A DNA stretch of 64,000 nt from Meridianimaribacter flavus (GTDB taxonomy: Bacteria; Bacteroidota; Bacteroidia; Flavobacteriales; Flavobacteriaceae), in contig NZ_SOQZ01000004.1 in NCBI RefSeq assembly GCF_004366715.1, forward strand, positions 124,001 through 188,000. Direction: 5' to 3'. Below the pieces are notes generated by a model, which saw only the letters and a list, made by a program, of their open reading frames with translations, did no database searches and was not told the origin of the DNA. The translations under genes were made by a program, and so were the position numbers. This document shows positions 43,378-51,061 of the stretch, in pieces; the stretch's first letter is position 1; every line of letters starts with the position of its first letter.

Positions 43378-43770
43378 ATGATTTGCAATCGGTTACTTAG
43401 TATTATATGCGCCATTATAGTATGGGTTTTGGGTGTTAGCTTTTATTTGACATCGTTTTACATCAACATCTTAGAAAACCCTGAGCGACAAGCCAATATT
43501 ATATTAGCATTGTCAATTGTACCAAATGCTTGTCTTGGAACCTATTTGTTTTACAAAAAAGGACAAATGAAGCCCTCAACATTAGCACTAATATTTGTAC
43601 TTATTGCTGTTTTACTTGATGCTTTAATTACTGTTCCTGTTTTTATAATTCCTGAAGAAGGTAGTTATTCTAGCTTTTTCTCAGACCCTGTATTTTATGC
43701 CATTGCAGTTGAACTTTACTTTATAGTATTCTATTTCGGGAGTCATTTAACTAAAAACAAAACATCATGA
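43378..43770 (+). CDS. Small membrane protein (DUF5367-like)
   Basis: The 130-residue protein has four hydrophobic helices (LSIICAIIVWVLGVSFYLTS; NIILALSIVPNACLGTYLF; LALIFVLIAVLLDALITVPV; FYAIAVELYFIVFYFGSHL), in the style of DUF5367 proteins. It overlaps the next gene by 4 bases (ATGA), indicating co-translation. It is the first gene of an operon with a DUF1772-like and an NmrA-like protein. Function unknown. Confidence 0.75.
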   Translation: MICNRLLSIICAIIVWVLGVSFYLTSFYINILENPERQANIILALSIVPNACLGTYLFYKKGQMKPSTLALIFVLIAVLLDALITVPVFIIPEEGSYSSFFSDPVFYAIAVELYFIVFYFGSHLTKNKTS

Positions 43771-44252
43771 AAACTTCAATATTTTTTATCACAGTTTTAC
43801 TAAATGCACTTTCTGTTGGATTCTTCTTTGCTTGGTCAGTTTCGGTGATTTTAGGAACAAAAAAAGTTGGTGACCTTACTTATCTAGAAACTATGCAAAG
43901 CATTAATAAAGAAATTCTTAATCCTGTATTTTTTATCGTTTTTTTCGGGAGCTTAATCACTTTAATTTTAAATGCAGCTCTACAAAACAATAATAAACTA
44001 ATGTTTTGGCTCTTATTAACTTCTGCAATTATATATCTCATAGGCACTTTTGGTGTTACTGCATTTGGAAATGTGCCCTTAAACAATGAATTAGATGCAT
44101 TAGACATCAAAGCATTAAATATAAACGAATTAAAAAACTTCAGAGACTATTACGAAAGTAACTGGAACCAATATCATAACATAAGAACCCTATCAAATAT
44201 GATTTCATTTATTCTTTTACTCATTTCAATTTTTATTCAAAAACTATTTTAA
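43767..44252 (+). CDS. DUF1772/anthrone-oxygenase-like membrane protein
   Basis: The 161-residue protein has four membrane helices and the family features FFFAWSVSVILGTKKVGDL near the N-terminus and NVPLNNELDALD after helix 3. It also has a conserved-looking FRDYYESNWNQYHNIRTLSN before the last helix. DUF1772 proteins include anthrone oxygenase relatives; in bacteria the substrate is unknown. It starts inside the upstream gene and precedes the NmrA-like gene by 12 bases. Confidence 0.82.
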   Translation: MKTSIFFITVLLNALSVGFFFAWSVSVILGTKKVGDLTYLETMQSINKEILNPVFFIVFFGSLITLILNAALQNNNKLMFWLLLTSAIIYLIGTFGVTAFGNVPLNNELDALDIKALNINELKNFRDYYESNWNQYHNIRTLSNMISFILLLISIFIQKLF

Positions 44253-44264
44253 ATCAATCAAATT

Positions 44265-45104
44265 ATGAACAGTAACATTTTAATTATCGGAGGAACAGGG
44301 AAAACTGGTCGTCGAGTAGTAGAGCAATTACAAAAGAAAGGTATACAACCTAGAATTGGATCAAGACAAGCAACACCAAGCTTTGATTGGGACGATAAAA
44401 ACACTTGGATTGAATCCTTAAAAGGCATTGAAAAAATGTATATCACCTATTACCCTGATTTAGCAGTACCAGGAGCTAAAGAAGCAATAGAAAGTTTAAC
44501 TTATTTAGCTAAAGAACTTGGTGTAAAAAAAATTGTTTTGCTTTCAGGAAAAGGCGAAGTTGAAGCTGAAGCTTGCGAAGCCATTGTAAAGAATTCTGGT
44601 GTAGATTATACCATTGTAAGAGCATCTTGGTTTAACCAAAATTGGAGCGAAAGCTTCTTTTTAGACCCAATACTTTCAGGAGAAGTGGCTCTACCAATGT
44701 CTAATGTTTTAATTCCGTTTGTAGATGCTAACGATATTGCTGAAGTAGCAGCAACAGTACTATTAGATAATGATTACAATGGAAAAACAATTGAAGTAAC
44801 AGGTCCTGAACTAATTACTTTTAAAGACATTATTCACACAATCTCTACAGTTACAAATAGAAATTTAAACTTTCATGAGATAACTTTAGAACAGTATATT
44901 GAAGGCATGAGGCAAATGCAGTTACCTGAAGATGTAATTTGGCTAATAGAGTATTTATTTAGTAATGTACTTACTAATCCAAATAATCAAAAAATTAGCA
45001 ATGATATAGAACAAGTATTAGGTAGAAAAGCTAGAACATTTTTGGAATACGCTAGAGAAACTGCTGAAACCGAAGTTTGGAGTACTGCTGAAATTATCAA
45101 ATAA
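44265..45104 (+). CDS. NmrA-like NAD(P)-binding protein
   Basis: The 279-residue protein begins NILIIGGTGKTGRRVVEQLQ, a Rossmann dinucleotide-binding loop (GGTGKTG). It also has IVLLSGKGEVEAEACEAIVK, VDYTIVRASWFNQNWSESFF and FVDANDIAEVAATVLLD, typical of the NmrA/atypical SDR group. The active-site Tyr-Lys pair of classical SDRs is absent, so it may be a reductase of the festuclavine-dehydrogenase-like type or a redox sensor. It closes the three-gene operon. Confidence 0.88.
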   Translation: MNSNILIIGGTGKTGRRVVEQLQKKGIQPRIGSRQATPSFDWDDKNTWIESLKGIEKMYITYYPDLAVPGAKEAIESLTYLAKELGVKKIVLLSGKGEVEAEACEAIVKNSGVDYTIVRASWFNQNWSESFFLDPILSGEVALPMSNVLIPFVDANDIAEVAATVLLDNDYNGKTIEVTGPELITFKDIIHTISTVTNRNLNFHEITLEQYIEGMRQMQLPEDVIWLIEYLFSNVLTNPNNQKISNDIEQVLGRKARTFLEYARETAETEVWSTAEIIK

Positions 45105-45138
45105 TTTTTTTCAAAAAAAGGTATACTCTTTATTACAC

Positions 45139-45146
45139 TATCTTTG
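45139..45146 (+). promoter_or_regulatory. Putative -7 box
   Basis: TATCTTTG fits the Bacteroidota TAnnTTTG element. It lies 54 bases before the start of the DUF6122-like gene. No convincing -33 element was seen. Confidence 0.4.
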
Positions 45147-45199
45147 CTTTTATAACTCACACTAAAAGCTAAAACGCTTTAATGAGCTAGCGCAAAAAT

Positions 45200-45589
45200 A
45201 TGCAACACTTTACACATTACTTTTTACACTTAGTGTTTCCGTTTTTAATAGCCTTTATATTCTTTAGGAAAGACTGGAAAAGAGTATACTTTATTTTATT
45301 AGCGACAATGCTTATTGATTTAGATCATCTTTTTGCAAACCCAATATTTCAACACAATAGATGTAGTATTAATTTTCATCCACTACACACCTACTATGCC
45401 GCTATTGGTTACTTTGTATTGCTGTTTCTTAAAAAACCACTAAATATTATAGGCATTGGTTTACTGCTGCATTTAATAACTGACTTGATTGATTGTGTCT
45501 TTACTTATAGTAGCTGCAAATCTTGTTTAAATAATGCTCCAGCTATTAAACTTATTGAGGGTATATCTAAAATAATTGGATTAAACTGA
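45200..45589 (+). CDS. DUF6122-like membrane protein
   Basis: The 129-residue protein has HFTHYFLHLVFPFLIAFIFF, DWKRVYFILLATMLIDLDHL, NRCSINFHPLHTYYAAIGYF and LLLHLITDLIDC. These His/Asp-rich motifs (DLDHL, FHPLHTYY, HLITD) resemble membrane-bound metal-dependent hydrolases, and I recognise them as the DUF6122 pattern of Flavobacteriia. The function is unknown. It is transcribed alone and is convergent with the universal stress gene, with only 20 bases between. Confidence 0.82.
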   Translation: MQHFTHYFLHLVFPFLIAFIFFRKDWKRVYFILLATMLIDLDHLFANPIFQHNRCSINFHPLHTYYAAIGYFVLLFLKKPLNIIGIGLLLHLITDLIDCVFTYSSCKSCLNNAPAIKLIEGISKIIGLN

Positions 45590-45609
45590 AAAACAAGATT
45601 GTTATAAAA

Positions 45610-46440
45610 TTACTGATGCAATGTTAATACTGTGTTTGTATTTAACTGTTTTAGTTTTAAAATAACATCAGACTTAAAAAGACCTATTTTTCTAAAAAAG
45701 TTTGGTTTTTTATCTACAACACACATTATTTCATTGCGATGAGATTGTGCATAAGCCTTAAGCTGATTATTAGTTTTAGCATATTTTAAATCAACATGTG
45801 CATTTTGAAATTTACTTAAATACAGCATAAAGGCTTCTAAGTTATCCTTGATTTGCTCTGAAAGTTTATGTTCTTCTTCTAAAACCAGTATTCCTATTTC
45901 AACTTCTAAACCTCCAAGGCTTTTTCTAAATTGATCAAGTTGCTCATTGTTTAGTTTTTGCTTAAAATTTGAAGCTATGGTTAAACTTAAGCGTTTGCCT
46001 AACTTAACATTTGAAGGAATTATTAAAATTGGACAATCTCTAACACTGTTTAAAATTTCATCATTAGTTTTTTCTACTTTTTTGTTTCCTCCACTGGTTA
46101 ATAAAACTAAGTCGACACCCAAATGAGCTTGATGTTTTTTTACAGCATTAACTAAACTAGAACATTCAGTTATTGCATGAAAATTATGAGACTCTACTTT
46201 ACTTAAAGAAATACAACGTTCTATTAGTTTGCCTAATTTACTCTCAGACTCTTGTTTAGGTCTTTCATACCACTCTTCATCGGCATGCAGCAATTCTAAA
46301 GCATCTAATCCATTAACACTAAATGTGTAGGCATGTAAAAAATAAAATTCACATACTTCGTGCTTAAAGAGTTTTAAAATAGCGTCAATAGCTTTTTCAT
46401 TTGCAGTCGAAAAATCAGTTGGGATTAAAATTTTTTTCAT
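45610..46440 (-). CDS. Universal stress protein with two Usp domains
   Basis: The 276-residue protein begins MKKILIPTDFSTANEKAIDA, a Usp start, and contains a second, degenerate Usp half from about residue 145 (KRLSLTIASNFKQKLNNEQL). The first half has LVLLTSGG and PILIIPSN in place of the usual GSxGxxxxxxxGS ATP loop, so nucleotide binding is uncertain. It is the last gene of the apparent sigma54 operon but is separated by a structured 150-base gap. Its role is probably in stationary-phase or stress survival. Confidence 0.88.
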   Translation of the reverse strand: MKKILIPTDFSTANEKAIDAILKLFKHEVCEFYFLHAYTFSVNGLDALELLHADEEWYERPKQESESKLGKLIERCISLSKVESHNFHAITECSSLVNAVKKHQAHLGVDLVLLTSGGNKKVEKTNDEILNSVRDCPILIIPSNVKLGKRLSLTIASNFKQKLNNEQLDQFRKSLGGLEVEIGILVLEEEHKLSEQIKDNLEAFMLYLSKFQNAHVDLKYAKTNNQLKAYAQSHRNEIMCVVDKKPNFFRKIGLFKSDVILKLKQLNTNTVLTLHQ

Positions 46441-46469
46441 CTTTTCTTCAGTTTTAAATATTACTCTTT

Positions 46470-46575
46470 ATACTTAGGCTAACCGCAAAGTCAATCTCTT
46501 TGCGGTTATAAAAACAAAACTAACAACACTATAACTCACTATTAACTAATGAATGATGTTAAAACCGCCTAAGTA
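46470..46575 (-). repeat. Structured intercistronic element before the universal stress gene
   Basis: ATACTTAGGC (46470-46479) and GCCTAAGTAT (46566-46575) form a perfect 10-bp outer inverted repeat. Inside, AACCGCAAAG (46481-46490) and CTTTGCGGTT (46498-46507) form a perfect 10-bp hairpin with a 7-base loop. The element fills most of the 46441-46590 gap and could fold in the mRNA leader of the Usp gene. No transposon-like coding content was seen. Confidence 0.7.
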
Positions 46576-46590
46576 TTTTTCTTTTTTAAC

Positions 46591-46977
46591 TTACCTTCTC
46601 CTATAGGTTATCAATGTTTTATAAATAGCTATTTTCAACTCATTGTAATCTTTTATCAATTGTTGATATTGCTGTCTTTTATTTTCATGCTGTTTTACTC
46701 TAACTTCATCATAAGGCACTTTACCATATTCAAACTCGGTTTTTAACGATTGCTCATATTTACACAAAGCAGCAACCATTAAGACATTTTTTCGCCTTAT
46801 AGACTTTACATGATTTACAACAGCTAAGCTTTTTATTAATTGAGTACCTATAGTATTTAAGTAGGTTAAATCTTCATTGTTATTTTCTAAAACTTCAAGC
46901 CACTGCTCTATTTCTTTAATATCCTTTTTTATACAAAGCCTTCTATAGGCATCTATTATTGTTTGTTGAAATTGCAT
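46591..46977 (-). CDS. Helical protein of unknown function (paralogue A)
   Basis: The 128-residue protein is predicted all-helical and highly charged, with EIEQWLEVLENNNEDLTYLN and LCKYEQSLKTEFEYGKVPYD, ending in a basic helix (LITYRRR). It shares the W-x3-LE pattern, the L-x-KY element and the HExxRxxY region with the gene directly upstream (46994-47413), so I regard the two as distant paralogues. It has no signal peptide or cysteine pair. Membership in the GDH/Gre/Usp operon suggests a stress-linked role only by context. Confidence 0.7.
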   Translation of the reverse strand: MQFQQTIIDAYRRLCIKKDIKEIEQWLEVLENNNEDLTYLNTIGTQLIKSLAVVNHVKSIRRKNVLMVAALCKYEQSLKTEFEYGKVPYDEVRVKQHENKRQQYQQLIKDYNELKIAIYKTLITYRRR

Positions 46978-46993
46978 TAAACAAACGGAGGAA

Positions 46994-47413
46994 TTAAGTC
47001 ATTTTTAAAAGCGCAAACTTGCCTTTCACTTTTTTAAAAAAATCATCTTTTAAACGTCTATATTTATCTAAATGATAGAGGTAACTTCTTCGGTAACTTT
47101 CGTGTTCTGTTATATATACCATATCACATTGTGTGTCTTCACACTCAACAATATGACTTCGTGATACAGAGTATTTCACTAAAGCATTTAGAAGTGTATC
47201 GTTTTCTTTTTGTTTTTTCTTAAAATGTGCTAAAACGTTTATATTATTTATTTTATCATCCATATTGTGTGTACAAATAGACACCAGATTAGCAAGCTCT
47301 TTTTTTATGTATTCTAGATGAGCTATCCAGTTATCTAATTCTACACTATTGATTTTGTGTGTTAAATCAACATCAGTATCATGATTATAAATTTCGTTTT
47401 CTACTTTTTTCAT
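46994..47413 (-). CDS. Helical protein of unknown function (paralogue B)
   Basis: The 139-residue protein is cytoplasmic and helical. It contains ELDNWIAHLEYIKKELANLV, LNALVKYSVSRSHIVECEDT and EHESYRRSYLYHLDKYRRLK, which align in order with the downstream gene. It ends KGKFALLKMT. It lies 8 bases after the Gre-like gene, so it is part of the same transcript. No family name is offered. Confidence 0.7.
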   Translation of the reverse strand: MKKVENEIYNHDTDVDLTHKINSVELDNWIAHLEYIKKELANLVSICTHNMDDKINNINVLAHFKKKQKENDTLLNALVKYSVSRSHIVECEDTQCDMVYITEHESYRRSYLYHLDKYRRLKDDFFKKVKGKFALLKMT

Positions 47414-47421
47414 AGTTTACC

Positions 47422-47841
47422 TTAAATTACTGTACCTACGTCACTAAGTGTCTCTTCTTGTTCAACTTTTACAATCTTAACTTCTTGCTTACCATTTGGA
47501 AAATCCCACAGAACCGTATCACCTTCAGAATAACCAAATAGCGCTGAACCCAAAGGCGTTAAAACAGAAATTTTATTGCTCTTAAAGTCTTTTTCTATTG
47601 GAGTAACTACTTGTATTGTTCTTTGTATGTCATTACTAAAAGCTACAGTAACCATACTGTTAAACCTTACTATATCTGTAGGCATTAATTCGTGATCAAC
47701 AATATGAGCAGTCTTTAACTCTTCAGAAAAACTCATTAAGCACTTCTGTGTTTCGTGATCTTCAGCATATCCTGATATGTTGAGTATGCGCTTTAAATAC
47801 ACATACTCTTTTTTTTCTAGTATTAGACTTCCATATTTCAT
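47422..47841 (-). CDS. GreA/GreB C-terminal-like (Rnk-type) protein
   Basis: The 139-residue protein lacks the long N-terminal coiled coil of full GreA. The C-terminal FKBP-like half is clear (DIVRFNSMVTVAFSNDIQRT, ISVLTPLGSALFGYSEGDTV, DFPNGKQEVKIVKVEQ). SPLGxALLGxxxGD is the Gre/Rnk signature; here TPLGSALFGYSEGD. Rnk-like proteins bind RNA polymerase and modulate transcription or nucleotide metabolism. It follows gdhA by 22 bases. Confidence 0.88.
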   Translation of the reverse strand: MKYGSLILEKKEYVYLKRILNISGYAEDHETQKCLMSFSEELKTAHIVDHELMPTDIVRFNSMVTVAFSNDIQRTIQVVTPIEKDFKSNKISVLTPLGSALFGYSEGDTVLWDFPNGKQEVKIVKVEQEETLSDVGTVI

Positions 47842-47863
47842 CTTCTTTTCTATTTAAAATTAA

Positions 47864-49168
47864 TTAAGGAAAAATACCTCTTTGAACATAAGCTCTTTCT
47901 ATACGCTGAATAGCAATACAGTAAGCAGCTGTACGCATATCAATACCTTCTTGTCTTGAATAGTCATACACCTTATCAAACGACTCTTTAAGCTTCTTAT
48001 CAAGTTTTGCCATAACCTCATTAAGTTGCCACAATTCTCCGTTTCGGTTTTGCAACCATTCAAAATAGCTTCCTACTACTCCACCTGAATTACATAAAAT
48101 ATCAGGTATTATAGTTACACCTCTTTTTAAAAGAATTTTCTCTCCTTCAACATTAGTTGGTCCATTAGCTCCTTCAGCAATTAACTGTGCTTTAATTTTT
48201 GAAGCATTGTCTTTGGTAATCTGATTGCCTAATGCAGCAGGAATACAGATGTCGCAATCAAGTCCAAAAAATTTATCGTTATCTACAGGTTGAGCTTGAG
48301 GAAAACTAACGATACTTCCTTCGTTAATTTGACTGTAGTTATACAAGTCTTCAACCTTTATTCCTTTTGGATTTTGTATACTTCCGTTTGCATCTTGTAC
48401 TGCTACTAATTTTGCACCATCTTGCTCTAAAAAGTAAGCTGCCCAATAACCAACATTGCCAAAGCCTTGTACAATAAATTTTTTATCGGTTAATACTTGA
48501 GCATTCTTTTCGGCCCAAAACTTTATGGAAAGGTAAACTCCATAACCAGTTGCTCTGTCACGTCCTTCTAAGCCACCACTACCTGCTGGTTTTCCTGTTA
48601 CTACATGCTGGTTTGCCGATCGTTGCGCTGGCGGACGCGTACTCATGTACGTGTCAGCCATCCACGCCATTGTTTGACTATTAGTATTTACATCTGGAGC
48701 TGGAATATCGTGTTCTGGACCAATATTATCTGCTAACGCATAAGTAAAACGTCTTGTAATACGCTCTAGTTCTGATTGGGAATATTTTGAAGGGTCTAAT
48801 TTAATACCTCCTTTTCCTCCTCCATAAGGCAATCCTGCCAAAGAGGTTTTCCAAGTCATCCACATTGCTAATGCTCTAGCTGCATCAATATCAACTGTTG
48901 GATGATAACGAAGTCCGCCTTTATATGGACCTAAAGCATTATTGTGTTGCACACGGTAACCTGTAAAAACCTCAACATCACCATTATCCATCTTTACAGG
49001 GAAATTCACAATAATTTCGTTATTGGTAATGCTTAATATTTTTTTGATATTAGGATGTAGTTTTATTTGGTTTGCAGCACTTTCAAACTGCTCCATAACA
49101 TTATCCATCATGCCTCTTACAGGCACTTTCTTTTCTTCTTTTTTTATTTCTTTTGTTAATGTTGTCAT
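47864..49168 (-). CDS. gdhA: Glu/Leu/Phe/Val-type glutamate dehydrogenase
   Basis: The 434-residue protein has family motifs in order: YRVQHNNALGPYKGGLRYHP, PYGGGKGGIKLDPS with the catalytic Lys, GPEHDIPAPDVNTNSQTMAW, FIVQGFGNVGYWAAYFLEQD (Rossmann loop) and LAEGANGPTN-like IAEGANGPTNVEGEK. Length fits the hexameric enzyme, which interconverts glutamate with 2-oxoglutarate and ammonia. NAD rather than NADP use is plausible but not certain. It heads the stress part of the operon after two small ORFs. Confidence 0.94.
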   Translation of the reverse strand: MTTLTKEIKKEEKKVPVRGMMDNVMEQFESAANQIKLHPNIKKILSITNNEIIVNFPVKMDNGDVEVFTGYRVQHNNALGPYKGGLRYHPTVDIDAARALAMWMTWKTSLAGLPYGGGKGGIKLDPSKYSQSELERITRRFTYALADNIGPEHDIPAPDVNTNSQTMAWMADTYMSTRPPAQRSANQHVVTGKPAGSGGLEGRDRATGYGVYLSIKFWAEKNAQVLTDKKFIVQGFGNVGYWAAYFLEQDGAKLVAVQDANGSIQNPKGIKVEDLYNYSQINEGSIVSFPQAQPVDNDKFFGLDCDICIPAALGNQITKDNASKIKAQLIAEGANGPTNVEGEKILLKRGVTIIPDILCNSGGVVGSYFEWLQNRNGELWQLNEVMAKLDKKLKESFDKVYDYSRQEGIDMRTAAYCIAIQRIERAYVQRGIFP

Positions 49169-49209
49169 TCTTTTTGCTACTTCTTTTATTGAATTTATTT
49201 TTTTAATTG

Positions 49210-49341
49210 TTATTTAAAATATCTGTTGCTTATGCTTCTTTCGTGATATTTCTCGTTTAAATACTTGTTAATTCTGGAGGCTTTTTTACTGCTTATTGCT
49301 TGCTTTGGAATAACAGTTGCTATTAATGTATTTAAGTTCAT
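49210..49341 (-). CDS. Small basic protein (43 aa), hypothetical
   Basis: The ORF runs from the ATG at 49341 to the TAA at 49210: MNLNTLIATVIPKQAISSKK, then a basic helix (ASRINKYLNEKYHERSISNR). It lies 22 bases after the Cys-rich small ORF and 41 before gdhA, in line with the operon. There is no family match I know, and only position and neighbour spacing support it. The codons look like those of the neighbouring genes. Confidence 0.45.
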   Translation of the reverse strand: MNLNTLIATVIPKQAISSKKASRINKYLNEKYHERSISNRYFK

Positions 49342-49363
49342 CTTCTCTTTCTTTTTAAAAAAA

Positions 49364-49540
49364 TTAAACTAATTCTGTTTCGAGTTTTACTGTCTTATTT
49401 AAAACTTGGTTCTCTGGTAAATGGTTTTCTTCAAAACCTTTTTCATCATACTCACTACAAGACCATACCTTATCCTTTTGAGTTGTTAAAACACAACTAG
49501 ACATGTGTAAACAACTTGGACAAATATTAATGTGATTCAT
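49364..49540 (-). CDS. Small Cys-rich protein (58 aa)
   Basis: The ORF runs from the ATG at 49540 to the TAA at 49364. It begins MNHINICPSCLHMSSCVLTT and continues with VWSCSEYDE, placing Cys at 7, 10, 16 and 28, with the pair CPSC first. Four cysteines with this spacing suggest a zinc site or a redox pair. Its ATG is 27 bases from the expected start of a sigma54 promoter, making it the first gene of the operon. The C-terminus is acidic and polar (NQVLNKTVKLETELV). Confidence 0.7.
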   Translation of the reverse strand: MNHINICPSCLHMSSCVLTTQKDKVWSCSEYDEKGFEENHLPENQVLNKTVKLETELV

Positions 49541-49578
49541 ATAAAAAATGATTTAGTATTTATTATGTACCACTATAG

Positions 49579-49594
49579 GCAATGCATGTGCCAA
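49579..49594 (-). promoter_or_regulatory. Sigma54 promoter of the GDH/stress operon
   Basis: The minus strand reads TTGGCACATGCATTGC: TGGCAC at -24 and TTGC at -12, with exactly ten bases between the GG and the GC. This is a near-consensus sigma54 promoter. The start of transcription would be near 49567 and the first ATG is at 49540. The NtrC-type regulator gene ends 135 bases upstream. Confidence 0.85.
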
Positions 49595-49618
49595 ACGAAT
49601 TGCATAGGCATATGAAAA

Positions 49619-49656
49619 AACCTCAAAACCCTTTATTTATAAGGTGTTTTGAGGTT
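49619..49656. terminator. Bidirectional terminator after the NtrC-type regulator
   Basis: AACCTCAAAAC (49619-49629) pairs with GTTTTGAGGTT (49646-49656), with a short CCTT/AAGG inner stem. A-runs lie before and T after, giving a U-tract on both strands. It ends the nhaA-kinase-regulator transcript 73 bases past the stop at 49729 and separates it from the sigma54 promoter. Confidence 0.85.
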
Positions 49657-49675
49657 TTAAAAATTGCTTTTCACT

Positions 49676-49713
49676 TTTTTACACTGGTACTTATTTCCCC
49701 TAATGTGTAAAAA
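49676..49713. promoter_or_regulatory. Inverted repeat, likely enhancer (UAS) of the sigma54 promoter
   Basis: TTTTTACAC (49676-49684) and GTGTAAAAA (49705-49713) are perfect 9-bp inverted arms with a 20-base spacer. They lie about 85-120 bases upstream of the sigma54 promoter, a usual enhancer distance, and just after the NtrC-type gene. Confidence 0.6.
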
Positions 49714-49728
49714 CGTATCAGCTAAATT

Positions 49729-51054
49729 TTAATCCATAAGTTTTTGTCGGATAGTTTTTCTATCTATTTGAAGAATCTCTGCTGCTTTAGTTTTATTGTT
49801 TCCTGTAGCTCTTAGCACTTTTTCTATGTATTTTTTCTCCATAACACGAAGTGGTACAAGCTCATCAGTTGGCGTGTCAATTGTATATTTTAACCGCTCA
49901 GGAATATGTTCAACATCAATTATTTTGTCACTCATAATTACTGCTCGTTGAACAATGTTTTCTAACTCTCTAATATTTCCTGGCCAATCGTATCGTTTTA
50001 GTATTTGTAGTGCTTCTGGAGTTATTTTTAAAAACCGATCTTTATATTCAATACCATATTTTAAAAGAAACTTATCTACCAATAAACCAATGTCATCTTT
50101 ACGGTTTCTTAGAGGAGGAATACTTATTTCTACTACTGATAATCGATAAAACAAATCTTCTCTAAAGGTTTGATTTTTTATCATACTCAACAAATCATTA
50201 TTTGTAGCAGCTATAATACGCACATCTATTTTTTCGGCTTTAGTTGTTCCTACTTTAATTACTTCTTTTTCTTGAAGTACGCGTAGTAATCTAGACTGAA
50301 CTGCCAATGAAGCGTTACCTATTTCATCTAAAAAAATTGTACCTCCATGGGCTGCTTGAAAAAACCCGTCTTTGTTAGTTTCTGCTCCAGTAAACGCACC
50401 TTTTACATAACCAAATAACTCGGCTTCCAAAAGATTTTCAGGAATAGCACCACAGTTTACTGCTACAAAAGGTGCTCTTGAGAATTTCCCTTGATAGTGA
50501 ATAGCTCTTGCAACAAGCTCTTTACCTGTTCCACTTTCTCCTTGTATATAGATTGTTGCTTTATTGTTTTTAACACGATCAATAATTTCAAAAACAGTTT
50601 TTATGCTTTCAGAATTTCCTATAATATCTCCATAAGCTTTTTGCTCTGTAGTGATTGTGTTTTTTTCGTCTGCAGTGGTTTCAGAAATCCCTATCGCTTT
50701 TTGTAAAGCTTCTTTTAATTCTTCTTTTGTAAATGGTTTAGTAAGATAATCTACAACACCAGATTTTATAGCTTGCAACGACCCTTGTACCGAAGGATAA
50801 CCTGTTATTACCAATGCTGGCATTTTAGGGTAATGCTCTGAAGCAAACTTAATAAGCTCAAAACCATCAACCTCAGGCATTTTTAAATCTGTAATTAATA
50901 AATGTATATGTGTATCTCTCAAAATCATTACAGCTTCTTTTACAGACACAGCCTTAAAGACATGATAATTCCAAGATTGTAAATGTCGTTGTAATAATTC
51001 TAAAATATGAATATCATCATCAACTATAAGTATATTTTCCTTTCTTAATTTCAT
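49729..51054 (-). CDS. NtrC-family sigma54-dependent response regulator
   Basis: The 441-residue protein has a receiver (ILIVDDDIHILELL, LLITDLKMPEVDGFEL with the phospho-Asp, KPFTKEEL) and an AAA+ core (GESGTGKELVARAIHY, canonical GAFTGAETN, GGTIFLDEIG). A Fis-type HTH ends the chain (NNKTKAAEILQIDRKTIRQK). It follows the histidine kinase gene by 7 bases, forming a cognate pair. The closest sigma54 promoter starts the GDH/Usp operon just downstream, which is the best target. Confidence 0.94.
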   Translation of the reverse strand: MKLRKENILIVDDDIHILELLQRHLQSWNYHVFKAVSVKEAVMILRDTHIHLLITDLKMPEVDGFELIKFASEHYPKMPALVITGYPSVQGSLQAIKSGVVDYLTKPFTKEELKEALQKAIGISETTADEKNTITTEQKAYGDIIGNSESIKTVFEIIDRVKNNKATIYIQGESGTGKELVARAIHYQGKFSRAPFVAVNCGAIPENLLEAELFGYVKGAFTGAETNKDGFFQAAHGGTIFLDEIGNASLAVQSRLLRVLQEKEVIKVGTTKAEKIDVRIIAATNNDLLSMIKNQTFREDLFYRLSVVEISIPPLRNRKDDIGLLVDKFLLKYGIEYKDRFLKITPEALQILKRYDWPGNIRELENIVQRAVIMSDKIIDVEHIPERLKYTIDTPTDELVPLRVMEKKYIEKVLRATGNNKTKAAEILQIDRKTIRQKLMD

Positions 51055-51061
51055 AATACTG

